Assembly: GCA_018699955.1 (NCBI GenBank)
Contig: JABISG010000103.1
Location: forward strand, 49,118 to 113,117
Source: Planctomycetaceae bacterium
GTDB taxonomy: Bacteria > Planctomycetota > Planctomycetia > Planctomycetales > Planctomycetaceae
Length of the DNA: 64,000 nt
Direction: 5' to 3'
Part shown: in pieces, positions 43,977-51,702 of the stretch
How positions within the stretch are numbered: the stretch's first letter is position 1
Layout: each line of letters begins with the position of its first letter
Notes under the pieces: model-generated
Told to the model about the DNA's origin: nothing
The model's input: the letters and a program-made list of their open reading frames with translations, nothing else
The model's database searches: none
Position numbers and translations under genes: made by a program

Positions 43977-45533
43977 ATGATGAGTGGGCACAATCGTCGT
44001 GATTTTCTGGCAGACGTTGGACGGGGAATGTTGGTCGCCAGCGTTGGCTCGACCGCCGCATTGGAATTGGGACTCTCACCCGCCTTGGCCGGCGAGACCG
44101 GCAAACGGCTGACGTTCGGTAAACTGGAACCGCTTGTCTCGCTGATGCAGGAAACGGAACCGAACAAACTGCTGCCGTTGTTGGTTAACGAATTGAAGTC
44201 CGGAAGCGATCTGAAAACACTCACAACGGCGGCGGCGTTGGCCAACGTTCGTGCATTCGCCGGACAGGATTACATCGGCTTCCACACGTTCATGGCCCTC
44301 ATTCCCGCCTATCAGATGGCAAGCGAACTGAGCGGAAAAAACAGTGCTCTGCCGGTACTCAAAGTTCTGTACCGTAACACCAGCCGAATTCAAGATGCCG
44401 GTGCCAACAACAAAGACGCCATGCATCGCGTCACTCCGGTCAAGTCGATCGACTCGACACACGGCGGCGAACTCGTTCGCGAATCGGTGCGTGCTGTCAA
44501 CTGGGATCAGGCCGAAGCCCGCTTCGCAGCGCTGGCCAACGGCCCGGTCGGCGAGGCGTTCAATCATCTGCAGTACACAGTGCAGGATGAAGTCAACGTT
44601 CACCGCGTGGTTCTCTCGTGGCGGGCCTGGGCCATGCTTCCCCTGGCCGGAGAGGAATACGCCCACAGTTTGTTGCGGCAATCGGTTCGGTTCTGCCTCA
44701 AGAGCGAACAGAACCAGGTTGATAATAAACGTGCTCCAAACCCGGTCCGCAAGGTGTTGCCACGATTGTTGGACGAGTACAAGTTGCTCGCCAAGCCGTT
44801 GGGCAAGACGAAGCCCGATGATGCCTGGATCGAGCATCTGGCCGACACCATTTTCTCCAACACCCGCGAACAAGCGGCCGAAGCGGTTGCCGCCGCGCTG
44901 GCCGAGGGGATGAGCGCGGAAGCGGTTGGCGAAGCACTCTCGGTGGCTGCCAACAAACTGTTGCTGCACGATCCGGGTCGGTTGGAGAAGTACAGTTCCG
45001 CAGCGAAACCGCCCGGCTGTGTCCACGGCGATTCCGTCGGCGTGCACGCTTCCGATGCCGCAAATGCCTGGCGAGCCATTGCCCGCGTCAGCAATCTTCG
45101 CAATCAGGCGGCCAGCCTTATTGTTGGTGCCTACCACACCGCCGGCCAAGTCCGTTGGTCGAGCAAATCGCCGTATCCGTATGCGGAGCAACTCGACGGC
45201 ATCCGCGAAACCAGCGGTAAGAAACTGCTGGCCCAAACGGAAGAGGCGATCAAGGCAAACGATCAAGCCCGTGCGTGTGCCATCGTGCATCGCTACGGCG
45301 ATCTGAAACTGGCCCATCGCCCGCTGTTCGATTTGTTATTGAAGTACGCCGTCAGCCAGGATGGTGCGTTGCACGCCGAAAAGTATTACCGGACGGCATC
45401 CGAAGAATTCGCATCCGCCCGCCCGGCCTTCCAATGGCGACAAATGGTCGCCTTAGCCCGCGTCACCGCCAGCGAATACGGCTACCCCGCACCGGGCTAC
45501 GCCGAAGCCCGTGAACTGCTTGGGGTGGTGTAG
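43977..45533 (+). CDS. Tat-signal all-helical protein, unrecognised family
   Basis: A 518-residue protein. Two ATGs (43977, 43980) follow AGGGGG. NRRDFLADVGRGMLVASVGS is a twin-arginine-like signal ending near LAGE. The rest looks wholly helical with scattered conserved-looking His residues (IGFHTFMALIPAYQ, RVVLSWRAWAMLP, GCVHGDSVGVHASDAA, VGAYHTAGQVRW), which might bind metal or haem. I recognise no catalytic motif. Export in folded form through Tat would fit a cofactor-containing enzyme. A strong terminator follows the stop. Confidence 0.65.
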   Translation: MMSGHNRRDFLADVGRGMLVASVGSTAALELGLSPALAGETGKRLTFGKLEPLVSLMQETEPNKLLPLLVNELKSGSDLKTLTTAAALANVRAFAGQDYIGFHTFMALIPAYQMASELSGKNSALPVLKVLYRNTSRIQDAGANNKDAMHRVTPVKSIDSTHGGELVRESVRAVNWDQAEARFAALANGPVGEAFNHLQYTVQDEVNVHRVVLSWRAWAMLPLAGEEYAHSLLRQSVRFCLKSEQNQVDNKRAPNPVRKVLPRLLDEYKLLAKPLGKTKPDDAWIEHLADTIFSNTREQAAEAVAAALAEGMSAEAVGEALSVAANKLLLHDPGRLEKYSSAAKPPGCVHGDSVGVHASDAANAWRAIARVSNLRNQAASLIVGAYHTAGQVRWSSKSPYPYAEQLDGIRETSGKKLLAQTEEAIKANDQARACAIVHRYGDLKLAHRPLFDLLLKYAVSQDGALHAEKYYRTASEEFASARPAFQWRQMVALARVTASEYGYPAPGYAEARELLGVV

Positions 45534-45554
45534 AGGAAACGAGAACGAACTGAC

Positions 45555-45592
45555 AACACTCCCGGTGGCGTTACGCTACCGGGAGTGTTTTT
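45555..45592 (+). terminator. rho-independent terminator
   Basis: A 12-base perfect stem (45555-45566 with 45578-45589), extended inward by a second short stem, is followed by five T ending at 45592. It lies 22 bases past the gene ending at 45533. Confidence 0.85.
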
Positions 45593-45685
45593 GCTTGTGG
45601 CGGTGCGCAATTGCCATCAACTAAGACGATCTGTCTAATGGTGTTGTATCTTCTTTTCCATGCACGGCATTGAGATTGGTCTGAT

Positions 45686-46246
45686 ATGACGCGACACGAA
45701 ATCGCAACCCTATGCTGCAAAGTCATCGCTCTTTTGATGGCCTGCCAGAGTGCATTCTTCGTCGTTTCAGGCGTTCTTCTGATGGGTACGATCGTGCTGT
45801 CGTTTCCTGGAAGTGGCTGGTTTAATCAGTACGAATTCATCAAGGCAACTATTCTCAGCGTTCCTGCCGTCACTCTGGCAGGCATGGCATATCTCTGTTG
45901 GAAGAAGGCTGAATCGATCTCCCGGCGTATGGTGATCGATTCAGGTGAAAAAGTTACATCAATGGAGATCAACTCCAATGATCTATTGACGACTGGGCTC
46001 ACGATCGCGGGTGTCCTCGTTTTCGTCGATGGATTTCGACATATGGTCGGCATCCTTTATCTCTTTGCGGAGGTTCGGATAACCCTTTCAGAGTTGTTTT
46101 GGACTCCAGGTTTTCTTTCTTCACTATCAACACTCGTACTGGCAAGTTGGTTGATACTAGGCGGAAAGGGAATCGCTAACGCGATTCAGTACCTGAGGAC
46201 AGCGGGGCATTTTGTCGATGAGTCCAACAACGCGAATGAGACGTGA
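45686..46246 (+). CDS. four-helix membrane protein, unrecognised
   Basis: A 186-residue protein with four likely membrane helices: IALLMACQSAFFVVSGVLLM, IKATILSVPAVTLAGMAYL, LTTGLTIAGVLVFVDGFRHM and LSTLVLASWLILGGKGIAN. A short soluble loop separates helices 2 and 3. No motif or family was recognised. It is less GC-rich by eye than its neighbours and is followed directly by the repeat-rich interval, so recent acquisition is possible. Confidence 0.6.
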   Translation: MTRHEIATLCCKVIALLMACQSAFFVVSGVLLMGTIVLSFPGSGWFNQYEFIKATILSVPAVTLAGMAYLCWKKAESISRRMVIDSGEKVTSMEINSNDLLTTGLTIAGVLVFVDGFRHMVGILYLFAEVRITLSELFWTPGFLSSLSTLVLASWLILGGKGIANAIQYLRTAGHFVDESNNANET

Positions 46247-46259
46247 ATAAATGATTTAT

Positions 46260-46405
46260 GGTGCATGCAAGCGCAGCGCCGACGCACCGCTTTTCGGGAA
46301 CGACCTTCGATGGTGCAGGGCGCTGATCGCGGGCATCACGAAATCGGCGTGATGTCTCACGCTGTCTGGTCATCGTGGTGCGTCGCCGCTGTGCTTTGAC
46401 GCACC
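46260..46405. repeat. MITE-like element with 29-base imperfect terminal inverted repeats
   Basis: The 29 bases at 46260-46288 and the reverse complement of 46377-46405 agree at about 24 positions; both start GGTGC and end GACGCACC. They enclose about 90 bases. No coding frame lies inside. Its right end flows into the motif tgacgcaccctacactgac, fragments of which recur at two other gene ends (47987 and 50183). Confidence 0.65.
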
Positions 46406-46444
46406 CTACACTGACTGAATAATATTCGGGGAATTATCTAACCG

Positions 46445-46579
46445 TCTTTCCCGCGCAGGCGGGAACCCAGCGAACCGGCGAACAACACAAAGCAACCATC
46501 GACACACCTACGTCACTGCAAGACGCATCGCATGGTTGTCCGCGAACCGTCTGGATTCCCGCCTGCGCGGGAATGACAT
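46445..46579. repeat. REP-like doublet with inverted TTCCCGCCTGCGCGGGAA units
   Basis: Two copies of a GC-rich palindromic unit lie in opposite orientation about 85 bases apart: one near 46445-46471 (ttcccgcgcaggcgggaa form) and one near 46553-46579 (attcccgcctgcgcgggaat form), agreeing at about 25 of 27 positions when inverted. Shorter complementary parts between them (caaccat, atggttg) extend the hairpin. Units like this are known as REP/BIME elements in many bacteria; no REP-associated transposase lies in the window. Confidence 0.7.
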
Positions 46580-46606
46580 AAGGTGCCTCACGACGGGCGA
46601 TCCATC

Positions 46607-46906
46607 ATGAATAAACGTCAAATCATGTATGTCGAGCGAAAAGCTGGTGCGCTGGAAGGGCCGGCCAGAATCGGGTGGGTTACGTTCTCTAAAACCGGAA
46701 AGACAATTCGCTACAACGGCCAATCCTTCCAAAGCTTAAAAGGACGCGGCTTCAAGAGTAACTACATCGACATCGAAACCGGCGACGAGTATTGGATTTC
46801 AGGCGTGAGAAGAGATCGCCAGGATCGATTGTATGGCGGGGGCCTGCACAACGTCGAAATCGATGACGACGCCAAAGAAGAATACGCACGGCTGATTCAA
46901 CGTTAA
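46607..46906 (+). CDS. small conserved-looking protein, function unknown
   Basis: A 99-residue soluble basic protein starting at ATG 46607 (MNKRQIMYVERKAG). Segments IGWVTFSKTGKTIRYNGQSF, DIETGDEYWISGVRRD and a final EEYARLIQR suggest a compact beta-rich fold. I recall similar short proteins in other genomes carrying a mistaken 1-deoxyxylulose-5-phosphate synthase label; nothing in this sequence supports that enzyme. It follows the repeat zone. Confidence 0.65.
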   Translation: MNKRQIMYVERKAGALEGPARIGWVTFSKTGKTIRYNGQSFQSLKGRGFKSNYIDIETGDEYWISGVRRDRQDRLYGGGLHNVEIDDDAKEEYARLIQR

Positions 46907-46951
46907 TGACACGTTGACGGTTACAGCGGAGTTTTGGAAACTCGGTGAACC

Positions 46952-47518
46952 ATGGAACAAGCGGTTTCTGCAATAGCTAAGCTCATGGGGATCGAACGCC
47001 TGCGACCAGGGCGGCACATTCTCCGTAACGAAAAACATTGGCGTATCGGAGAACTGACCGTGTCGAACGCGTGGCACGCTTCGATCTTGCCATCGTTCCA
47101 CGATTCCGCAGTTATCGCGGCTGTCCGCGCACATGACACCGAGTTCCGTGGTGAGGCCTTCCCCGGTTTTTTTCGCGCCGGCATCGCGATTGTCAGCCGC
47201 GAAACTTCCGCGCTCGTACAGACTGTCATCGCCGATATTGACGATGATCCCTTGCCGGCTGCAGTGAGTTCCATCGATCTTCTGGCTTCCGACGATTCAT
47301 GCTTTTTGGACGGAATCGGCTACGAGCTCAATACTGACACTTCAGCCTGCCACGCCACCATTCGTTTCTCAAACCCGACGGTTCCCTCATTTCAGCACAT
47401 CGAGCGAGCGCTGTTTACTCTTGCCGAACACATTGCCAGGTCGTCACTCGAACCCACCGTCGTCGAATACGTCAAGATGTGGCGTGGATATCTCGTGAAT
47501 TCTGAGCGTCAGCAGTGA
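46952..47518 (+). CDS. hypothetical protein
   Basis: A 188-residue soluble protein, no signal peptide or membrane helix. Segments such as SIDLLASDDSCFLDGIGYEL and SFQHIERALFTLAEHIARSS suggest a mixed alpha/beta fold. No family recognised. The ankyrin gene begins three bases after its stop, so the two probably form an operon. Confidence 0.55.
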   Translation: MEQAVSAIAKLMGIERLRPGRHILRNEKHWRIGELTVSNAWHASILPSFHDSAVIAAVRAHDTEFRGEAFPGFFRAGIAIVSRETSALVQTVIADIDDDPLPAAVSSIDLLASDDSCFLDGIGYELNTDTSACHATIRFSNPTVPSFQHIERALFTLAEHIARSSLEPTVVEYVKMWRGYLVNSERQQ

Positions 47519-47521
47519 CGT

Positions 47522-47986
47522 ATGGCCGATGTTCACAGAACCACACATTCGCAGGGCCAGCTGAGCGATGCCATGTTTGAACTTTCCAACATTTGCTGCG
47601 ACCGCAACCCGGTCCCCGACGAACAACGCAAGGCAATCGAAGACCTGTTGGATGCCGGTGCCGACATTCACGCAGCCGACAAGAATGGCGTGACGGCGTT
47701 GCATCATGCGGTTCGGTTCCGCAGTCCCACCGCGGTAGCCACGTTGCTCGGGCGCGGTGCAAATGCCAATCAAACCTGCAAACGGTCTGGATCAACACCG
47801 CTGCATCGTGCCGTCACACAAACCGGTGCGCCGGGAACAGCCGGGCGCACGTCGGAAGCTCGCCAGATCGTCGAACTGTTGCTTGCCAACGGCGCAGACC
47901 CTTCGATCAAGAATAAGCCTGGAAAGACCCCCGCCGACTATGCCACCGATGCGGTGATTCGCAAGCACTTGGCCGAGTCGACCTAG
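47522..47986 (+). CDS. ankyrin repeat protein
   Basis: A 154-residue protein. Three to four ankyrin repeats are visible: IEDLLDAGADIHAADKNG, VTALHHAVRFRSPTAVATLL, STPLHRAVTQTG and VELLLANGADPSIKNKPGKT. Ankyrin repeats mediate protein binding. It starts three bases after the upstream hypothetical gene and may act with that protein, as small ankyrin proteins often do with a linked partner or toxin. That pairing is only positional. Confidence 0.8.
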   Translation: MADVHRTTHSQGQLSDAMFELSNICCDRNPVPDEQRKAIEDLLDAGADIHAADKNGVTALHHAVRFRSPTAVATLLGRGANANQTCKRSGSTPLHRAVTQTGAPGTAGRTSEARQIVELLLANGADPSIKNKPGKTPADYATDAVIRKHLAEST

Positions 47987-48292
47987 CGACACACCCCACA
48001 CTGACTGTTGCGAAACTTGGAGGATTTGCGGGACACCGAGTGCTGACATGCGTGGGTGATTAACTGCCGCGTTTTCGGGTCCAGGTTCCGGTAGTGACAA
48101 AAGCGGTCATGGCGATCATCTACCGCGCGATGGACACACAACGTCGCGATGAGTCATACTTGCGGCGAACGATGATTACTCTGGTTGACGACGAATGTTT
48201 CGTTTCAGAGCGGTGTCACGTTGGCAGTTCGCCAGCCGGAGCGCCCCTCATAAGGACACTCGGCGTCGCCAATTGTCCCCGGAGCTTTAACA
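47987..48292. other. intergenic stretch before the multihaem cytochrome gene
   Basis: No gene. It begins with one copy of the dispersed motif gacacaccccacactgact (47987-48007), related to 46397-46417 and 50183-50202. Nothing else was recognised. Confidence 0.5.
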
Positions 48293-50185
48293 ATGCAGAA
48301 ACGGCCCATAATCGCCTTATGCCTCGTACTGGCGGTGATTATTGTTGCGGTGCTGTTTGCAGTGTGGCCTTCAGGAGATATGCCATCTGGCGTTGTCGAT
48401 CCCGTTGCAGAACGCGGGCCGGAGTACACGACGTCGGCGGGATGCCGGGAGTGCCATGCTGAGGCATATGACTCCTGGCACGATTCGTTCCACCGAACGA
48501 TGACCCAGGAAGCAGGTGCCGAATCCGTCGTGGCTCCAATCGACGACGTGACCATTAGTTCGCGGGGGCGTTCGTATCGCTTCTACAAGAAAGGTGACGA
48601 ATTTCGAGTGCGGATGGTGGATCCGACCTGGGAGGCGCAGCGAAAGTTAAAAGGGCTTCCGATTGACGGAGTTCGCAATCCTCCGGTAATCGATCAACAG
48701 ATTGTCATGACGACTGGTTCGCATCACCATCAGGCCTATTGGATCAAAGGGGCCGGCAATGAATTTCGGCAAGTTCCTTTCGTCTATCACATCGCAACGG
48801 AGCAGTGGATTCCGAACGAGGACTCATTCCTGCAACCTGGCAGTCACGAACGCCAAACCCAACGTTGGAACGACAATTGCATCATCTGCCATACCGTGGC
48901 AGGACGCCCAGGGCTTGAATTGGTGGCGAACGCTAACAACCAGAGAGTTGGTCGGTTTAACAGCAGTTTTGTTGAAATGGGCATTGCCTGCGAAGCATGC
49001 CACGGCCCCGGTGGTCGGCACGCCGAAGCTCACCGGCGCACTGGAACGAAGTCTCCGGGAAGCGAAAGTACAAACCGCGATCCGTCGATCATCAACCCCG
49101 CCCGATTGGACTCACGCCGCTCCGCGGCTGTTTGCGGCCAATGCCATTCCCACTATTTTCCGCAGGATGCGGTTCCGTGGAACGAATACGGGTACACCAA
49201 GTCATTTCGACCGGGCGAACTTCTCGACGAATCCCGCGTGATCGTTCGCTATCGTTCCGCTCTCAAACACTCCGCTGACATGAAGACCGACCAGGAACTC
49301 GATTCCATTGTGAGTGCATTCTGGAAGGACGGCACACACCGCGTTGGCGGTCGCGAGTACAACGGTCTGATCGAATCAGGCTGCTACCAGAGAGGAAAGA
49401 TGTCGTGCCTCTCCTGCCACTCGATGCACGACTATTCCGAACCAAACGATCAACTCAGCAAGAACCTGAGCGGCAACGAATCTTGCCTTCAGTGCCACAA
49501 CGACTTCGCCGACCGACTCAGCGAGCATACTCATCACAAGGCCGGTTCGAGCGGAAGCCTGTGCTACAATTGCCACATGCCGCACACGACTTACGCTTTG
49601 TTTAAGGGGATCCGCAGCCATCGGATCGACAGCCCGAATTCGCAAACCTTTGTCAAATCAGGTCGGCCCAACGCGTGTAACCTGTGCCATCTGGATCAAA
49701 CGCTGCAATGGACCGTCAATAACCTTCAAAGGTGGTACTCTCAGCCAAGCGTTCCAGTCGACCAGGACAATCAGAAGATTGCGGCATCGATCTTGTGGAT
49801 GCTCCAAGGCGATGCCGCACAACGAGCAATTGTGGTGTGGAGCGCCGGCTGGAAACCTGCCAAAGAAGCCAGCAACGATGATTGGACCGTACCCTACGTC
49901 GCCGAACTCCTTGTGGACCGGTATGCCGCCATTCGATTCATGGCGGCTCGCACGCTTGAAACATCGAATGTGCAGATCGATTCACGCTACAACTTTATCG
50001 GCCCGGAGTATGAGCGGGAAACAGAACGGCAACGATTTATCGACGCCTGGCAAGACTCGTCTCGAGAAACTCAACCGAACCGGAATCAGCGTCTGTTGTT
50101 CGACACCAAAGGGCTTCCAATCCGCAAAGAGGTGGATCGGCTCATTCGATCGCGAAGCGAAAAACAGATTGTTATTGCAGAGTGA
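48293..50185 (+). CDS. eight-haem c-type cytochrome, membrane-anchored
   Basis: A 630-residue exported protein with an uncleaved-looking N-terminal helix (IIALCLVLAVIIVAVLFAVW). Eight CXXCH haem motifs are present in order: CRECH, CIICH, CEACH, CGQCH, CLSCH, CLQCH, CYNCH, CNLCH. CEACHGPGGRH and CHMPHTTYALFKG recall the cytochrome c554 / multihaem nitrite- and hydroxylamine-processing group. After the last haem comes a helical tail with HEAT-like features (AELLVDRYAAIRFMAARTLE). It should conduct electrons in the periplasm; a catalytic site (for example a Lys- or Tyr-containing haem) cannot be assigned by eye. Confidence 0.85.
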   Translation: MQKRPIIALCLVLAVIIVAVLFAVWPSGDMPSGVVDPVAERGPEYTTSAGCRECHAEAYDSWHDSFHRTMTQEAGAESVVAPIDDVTISSRGRSYRFYKKGDEFRVRMVDPTWEAQRKLKGLPIDGVRNPPVIDQQIVMTTGSHHHQAYWIKGAGNEFRQVPFVYHIATEQWIPNEDSFLQPGSHERQTQRWNDNCIICHTVAGRPGLELVANANNQRVGRFNSSFVEMGIACEACHGPGGRHAEAHRRTGTKSPGSESTNRDPSIINPARLDSRRSAAVCGQCHSHYFPQDAVPWNEYGYTKSFRPGELLDESRVIVRYRSALKHSADMKTDQELDSIVSAFWKDGTHRVGGREYNGLIESGCYQRGKMSCLSCHSMHDYSEPNDQLSKNLSGNESCLQCHNDFADRLSEHTHHKAGSSGSLCYNCHMPHTTYALFKGIRSHRIDSPNSQTFVKSGRPNACNLCHLDQTLQWTVNNLQRWYSQPSVPVDQDNQKIAASILWMLQGDAAQRAIVVWSAGWKPAKEASNDDWTVPYVAELLVDRYAAIRFMAARTLETSNVQIDSRYNFIGPEYERETERQRFIDAWQDSSRETQPNRNQRLLFDTKGLPIRKEVDRLIRSRSEKQIVIAE

Positions 50186-50215
50186 CACACCCTACACCGA
50201 CTTTTGAAACTCTTT

Positions 50216-50431
50216 CTACTCATCTTCAGAACCAAGAAACTGAAACCGCGGCACTCGCCGGCCATCCACTTCGACGGTTTCCAGAAACATTTCTTTCGGT
50301 CGCACCCAAAGTCCTTGCTCGCCGTAGTCGGTTTGGTAAACAACCATCTCTTCCAGCGTTTCGCTGTGCTTTGCAACTCCAATGACGACGTACTCGTTGC
50401 CCTTGTAGTGTCGGTAACTTCCTTGTTTCAC
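50216..50431 (-). CDS. DUF1653 small protein
   Basis: A 71-residue protein. The start is GTG 50431, chosen because AGAGGA precedes it by seven bases and GTGA overlaps the TGA of the upstream DUF2293 gene. KQGSYRHYKGNEYVVIGVA, HSETLEEMVVYQTDYG and LWVRPKEMFLETV match the DUF1653 consensus, a small beta-barrel-like domain of unknown function. Translational coupling implies a shared role with the upstream gene. Confidence 0.82.
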   Translation of the reverse strand: MKQGSYRHYKGNEYVVIGVAKHSETLEEMVVYQTDYGEQGLWVRPKEMFLETVEVDGRRVPRFQFLGSEDE

Positions 50432-51120
50432 TTTGTTTCCTCTCTGGTTGCCGGTGCTGCCAATGCCCGCTGAAGTGGACACTCCACGGCAGCGGATTCG
50501 CCCCGTCGATACTGGCTCAACAGTTTCTTCGAATGCCCAGCCAACATGCGCCTCACTTCCCGCCGCTTGCCTTTGACTCGTGGAACGGTCATCGACTCGT
50601 AGGCGGTGGTCTGGTGGCGCATCCAGGCGATGACTGCGGCTTCGGCTCGTTGCTCCACTGGGATTCGTTTTGTGCGAGCCACCGTGCCGCTTCCAACCGG
50701 TGTGGCGTGTTCAGTGACAACCTTGGCCATCTGCTTCGCCAAATCCGCATGAGTGGGATGAAAGTTCAGAAATGCCACCACCGCGCCGAAGAAATCCTCG
50801 ACGTATTCGGCTTGCGCCTTTTCTCGCCGCAGAGCATCGGCCGCTTTGCGTTTGGCGTACGATTTGGTGGACCGCTCGGCTTCCAATTCCGCACGGATTC
50901 GGTCAATCGTCGCCGCTGCTGCCCAAACACCTTTCGAGAAGACCTTTCGGCCCTTCTTCTCCTGCACGACCCAATGATCGCCGGCGGCCTTCGTTCGACG
51001 AGTCAGCGCAGCATCGCCGGGCGGCAGCAAGACCCAACCGTTGGGAACGTCCAGTGTCTTTCCATCAGCCGATGTGACCGTGCCTACCGTCGGCCCGGGA
51101 AGAAAGATGTTGCCACTCAT
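50428..51120 (-). CDS. DUF2293 domain protein
   Basis: A 230-residue soluble basic protein. The C-terminal part holds the DUF2293 signature: IPVEQRAEAAVIAWMRHQTT and PRVKGKRREVRRMLAGHSKK. The middle is a charged helix (IRAELEAERSTKSYAKRK). The abundance of Arg/Lys suggests nucleic-acid binding, as proposed for this family, but it is unproven. Its ATG overlaps the stop of a small upstream frame (ATGA) and its stop overlaps the downstream GTG, so three frames are linked. Confidence 0.82.
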   Translation of the reverse strand: MSGNIFLPGPTVGTVTSADGKTLDVPNGWVLLPPGDAALTRRTKAAGDHWVVQEKKGRKVFSKGVWAAAATIDRIRAELEAERSTKSYAKRKAADALRREKAQAEYVEDFFGAVVAFLNFHPTHADLAKQMAKVVTEHATPVGSGTVARTKRIPVEQRAEAAVIAWMRHQTTAYESMTVPRVKGKRREVRRMLAGHSKKLLSQYRRGESAAVECPLQRALAAPATREETK

Positions 51121-51275
51121 TCCTGTTCGGTCGCCGCTTTCTTGAGTTCCTCAACGCGGAAGCCGATCAGCACGAGGCCGCGTTCTGTGGCCAAATTGTA
51201 GCTACCTCTTCGACCGAAGACGAATTCGCGACGTGAATTAAATGTCAACGGTGGTGCCAAACGGGCGAGAATCAC
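51117..51275 (-). CDS. possible small ORF coupled to the DUF2293 gene
   Basis: A 52-residue frame from GTG 51275 to TGA 51119-51117, ending ATGA-overlapped with the DUF2293 start. The translation contains RREFVFGRRGSYNLATERG and VEELKKAATEQE, which reads like real protein. The frame stays open further upstream without an ATG until a TAG, so either a non-ATG start is used or this is the tail of a decayed gene. I recognise no family. Confidence 0.35.
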   Translation of the reverse strand: MILARLAPPLTFNSRREFVFGRRGSYNLATERGLVLIGFRVEELKKAATEQE

Positions 51276-51702
51276 TTCCCAGAGTGCCTGTTCGGTACTC
51301 CAAAGAGACCTCTGCCGGAATTTGTCGGTCTATGTCCTCGCGAATTCAGTGAGTTTACGCTACCATGTGTTGAATGATTGATTCACTGCCGGCCAGATTC
51401 AGATTCCTACCCCGCTGGGCATGCGTTTCTCCGCCCACCGATTCCTGAACAGTACCTGACGCGTTCGATCATGTTTTGCAAGTGGCTATGGCAATTGAGA
51501 TTGCCGGGCTAACGCCTGTCGTTGCGACAATAGCCGACGCTTGCACCGTTGTTCGTCCGCGATTTTACTCCAGGTCGGATTCCATTTGAGCGATGCACAG
51601 GCTGGTTCTTGTTCCAGCTTCTGCGGGACACATGTCCCCAAAGATGATTTTCTGCGGCAATCGTCTGTTCAAACGGTCTCCCAAGAAGATTCAGGAAAAG
51701 TA
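51276..51702. other. intergenic stretch between the DUF2293 group and the helicase gene
   Basis: No gene recognised. The helicase frame is open upstream of 51703, but that translation has no domain. On the minus strand the small frame described at 51117 may extend to about 51340. Confidence 0.45.

Noticed and set aside
46607..46906. 1-deoxy-D-xylulose-5-phosphate synthase label for the 99-residue protein
   Set aside because: The enzyme is about six times longer and no thiamine-diphosphate motif is present.
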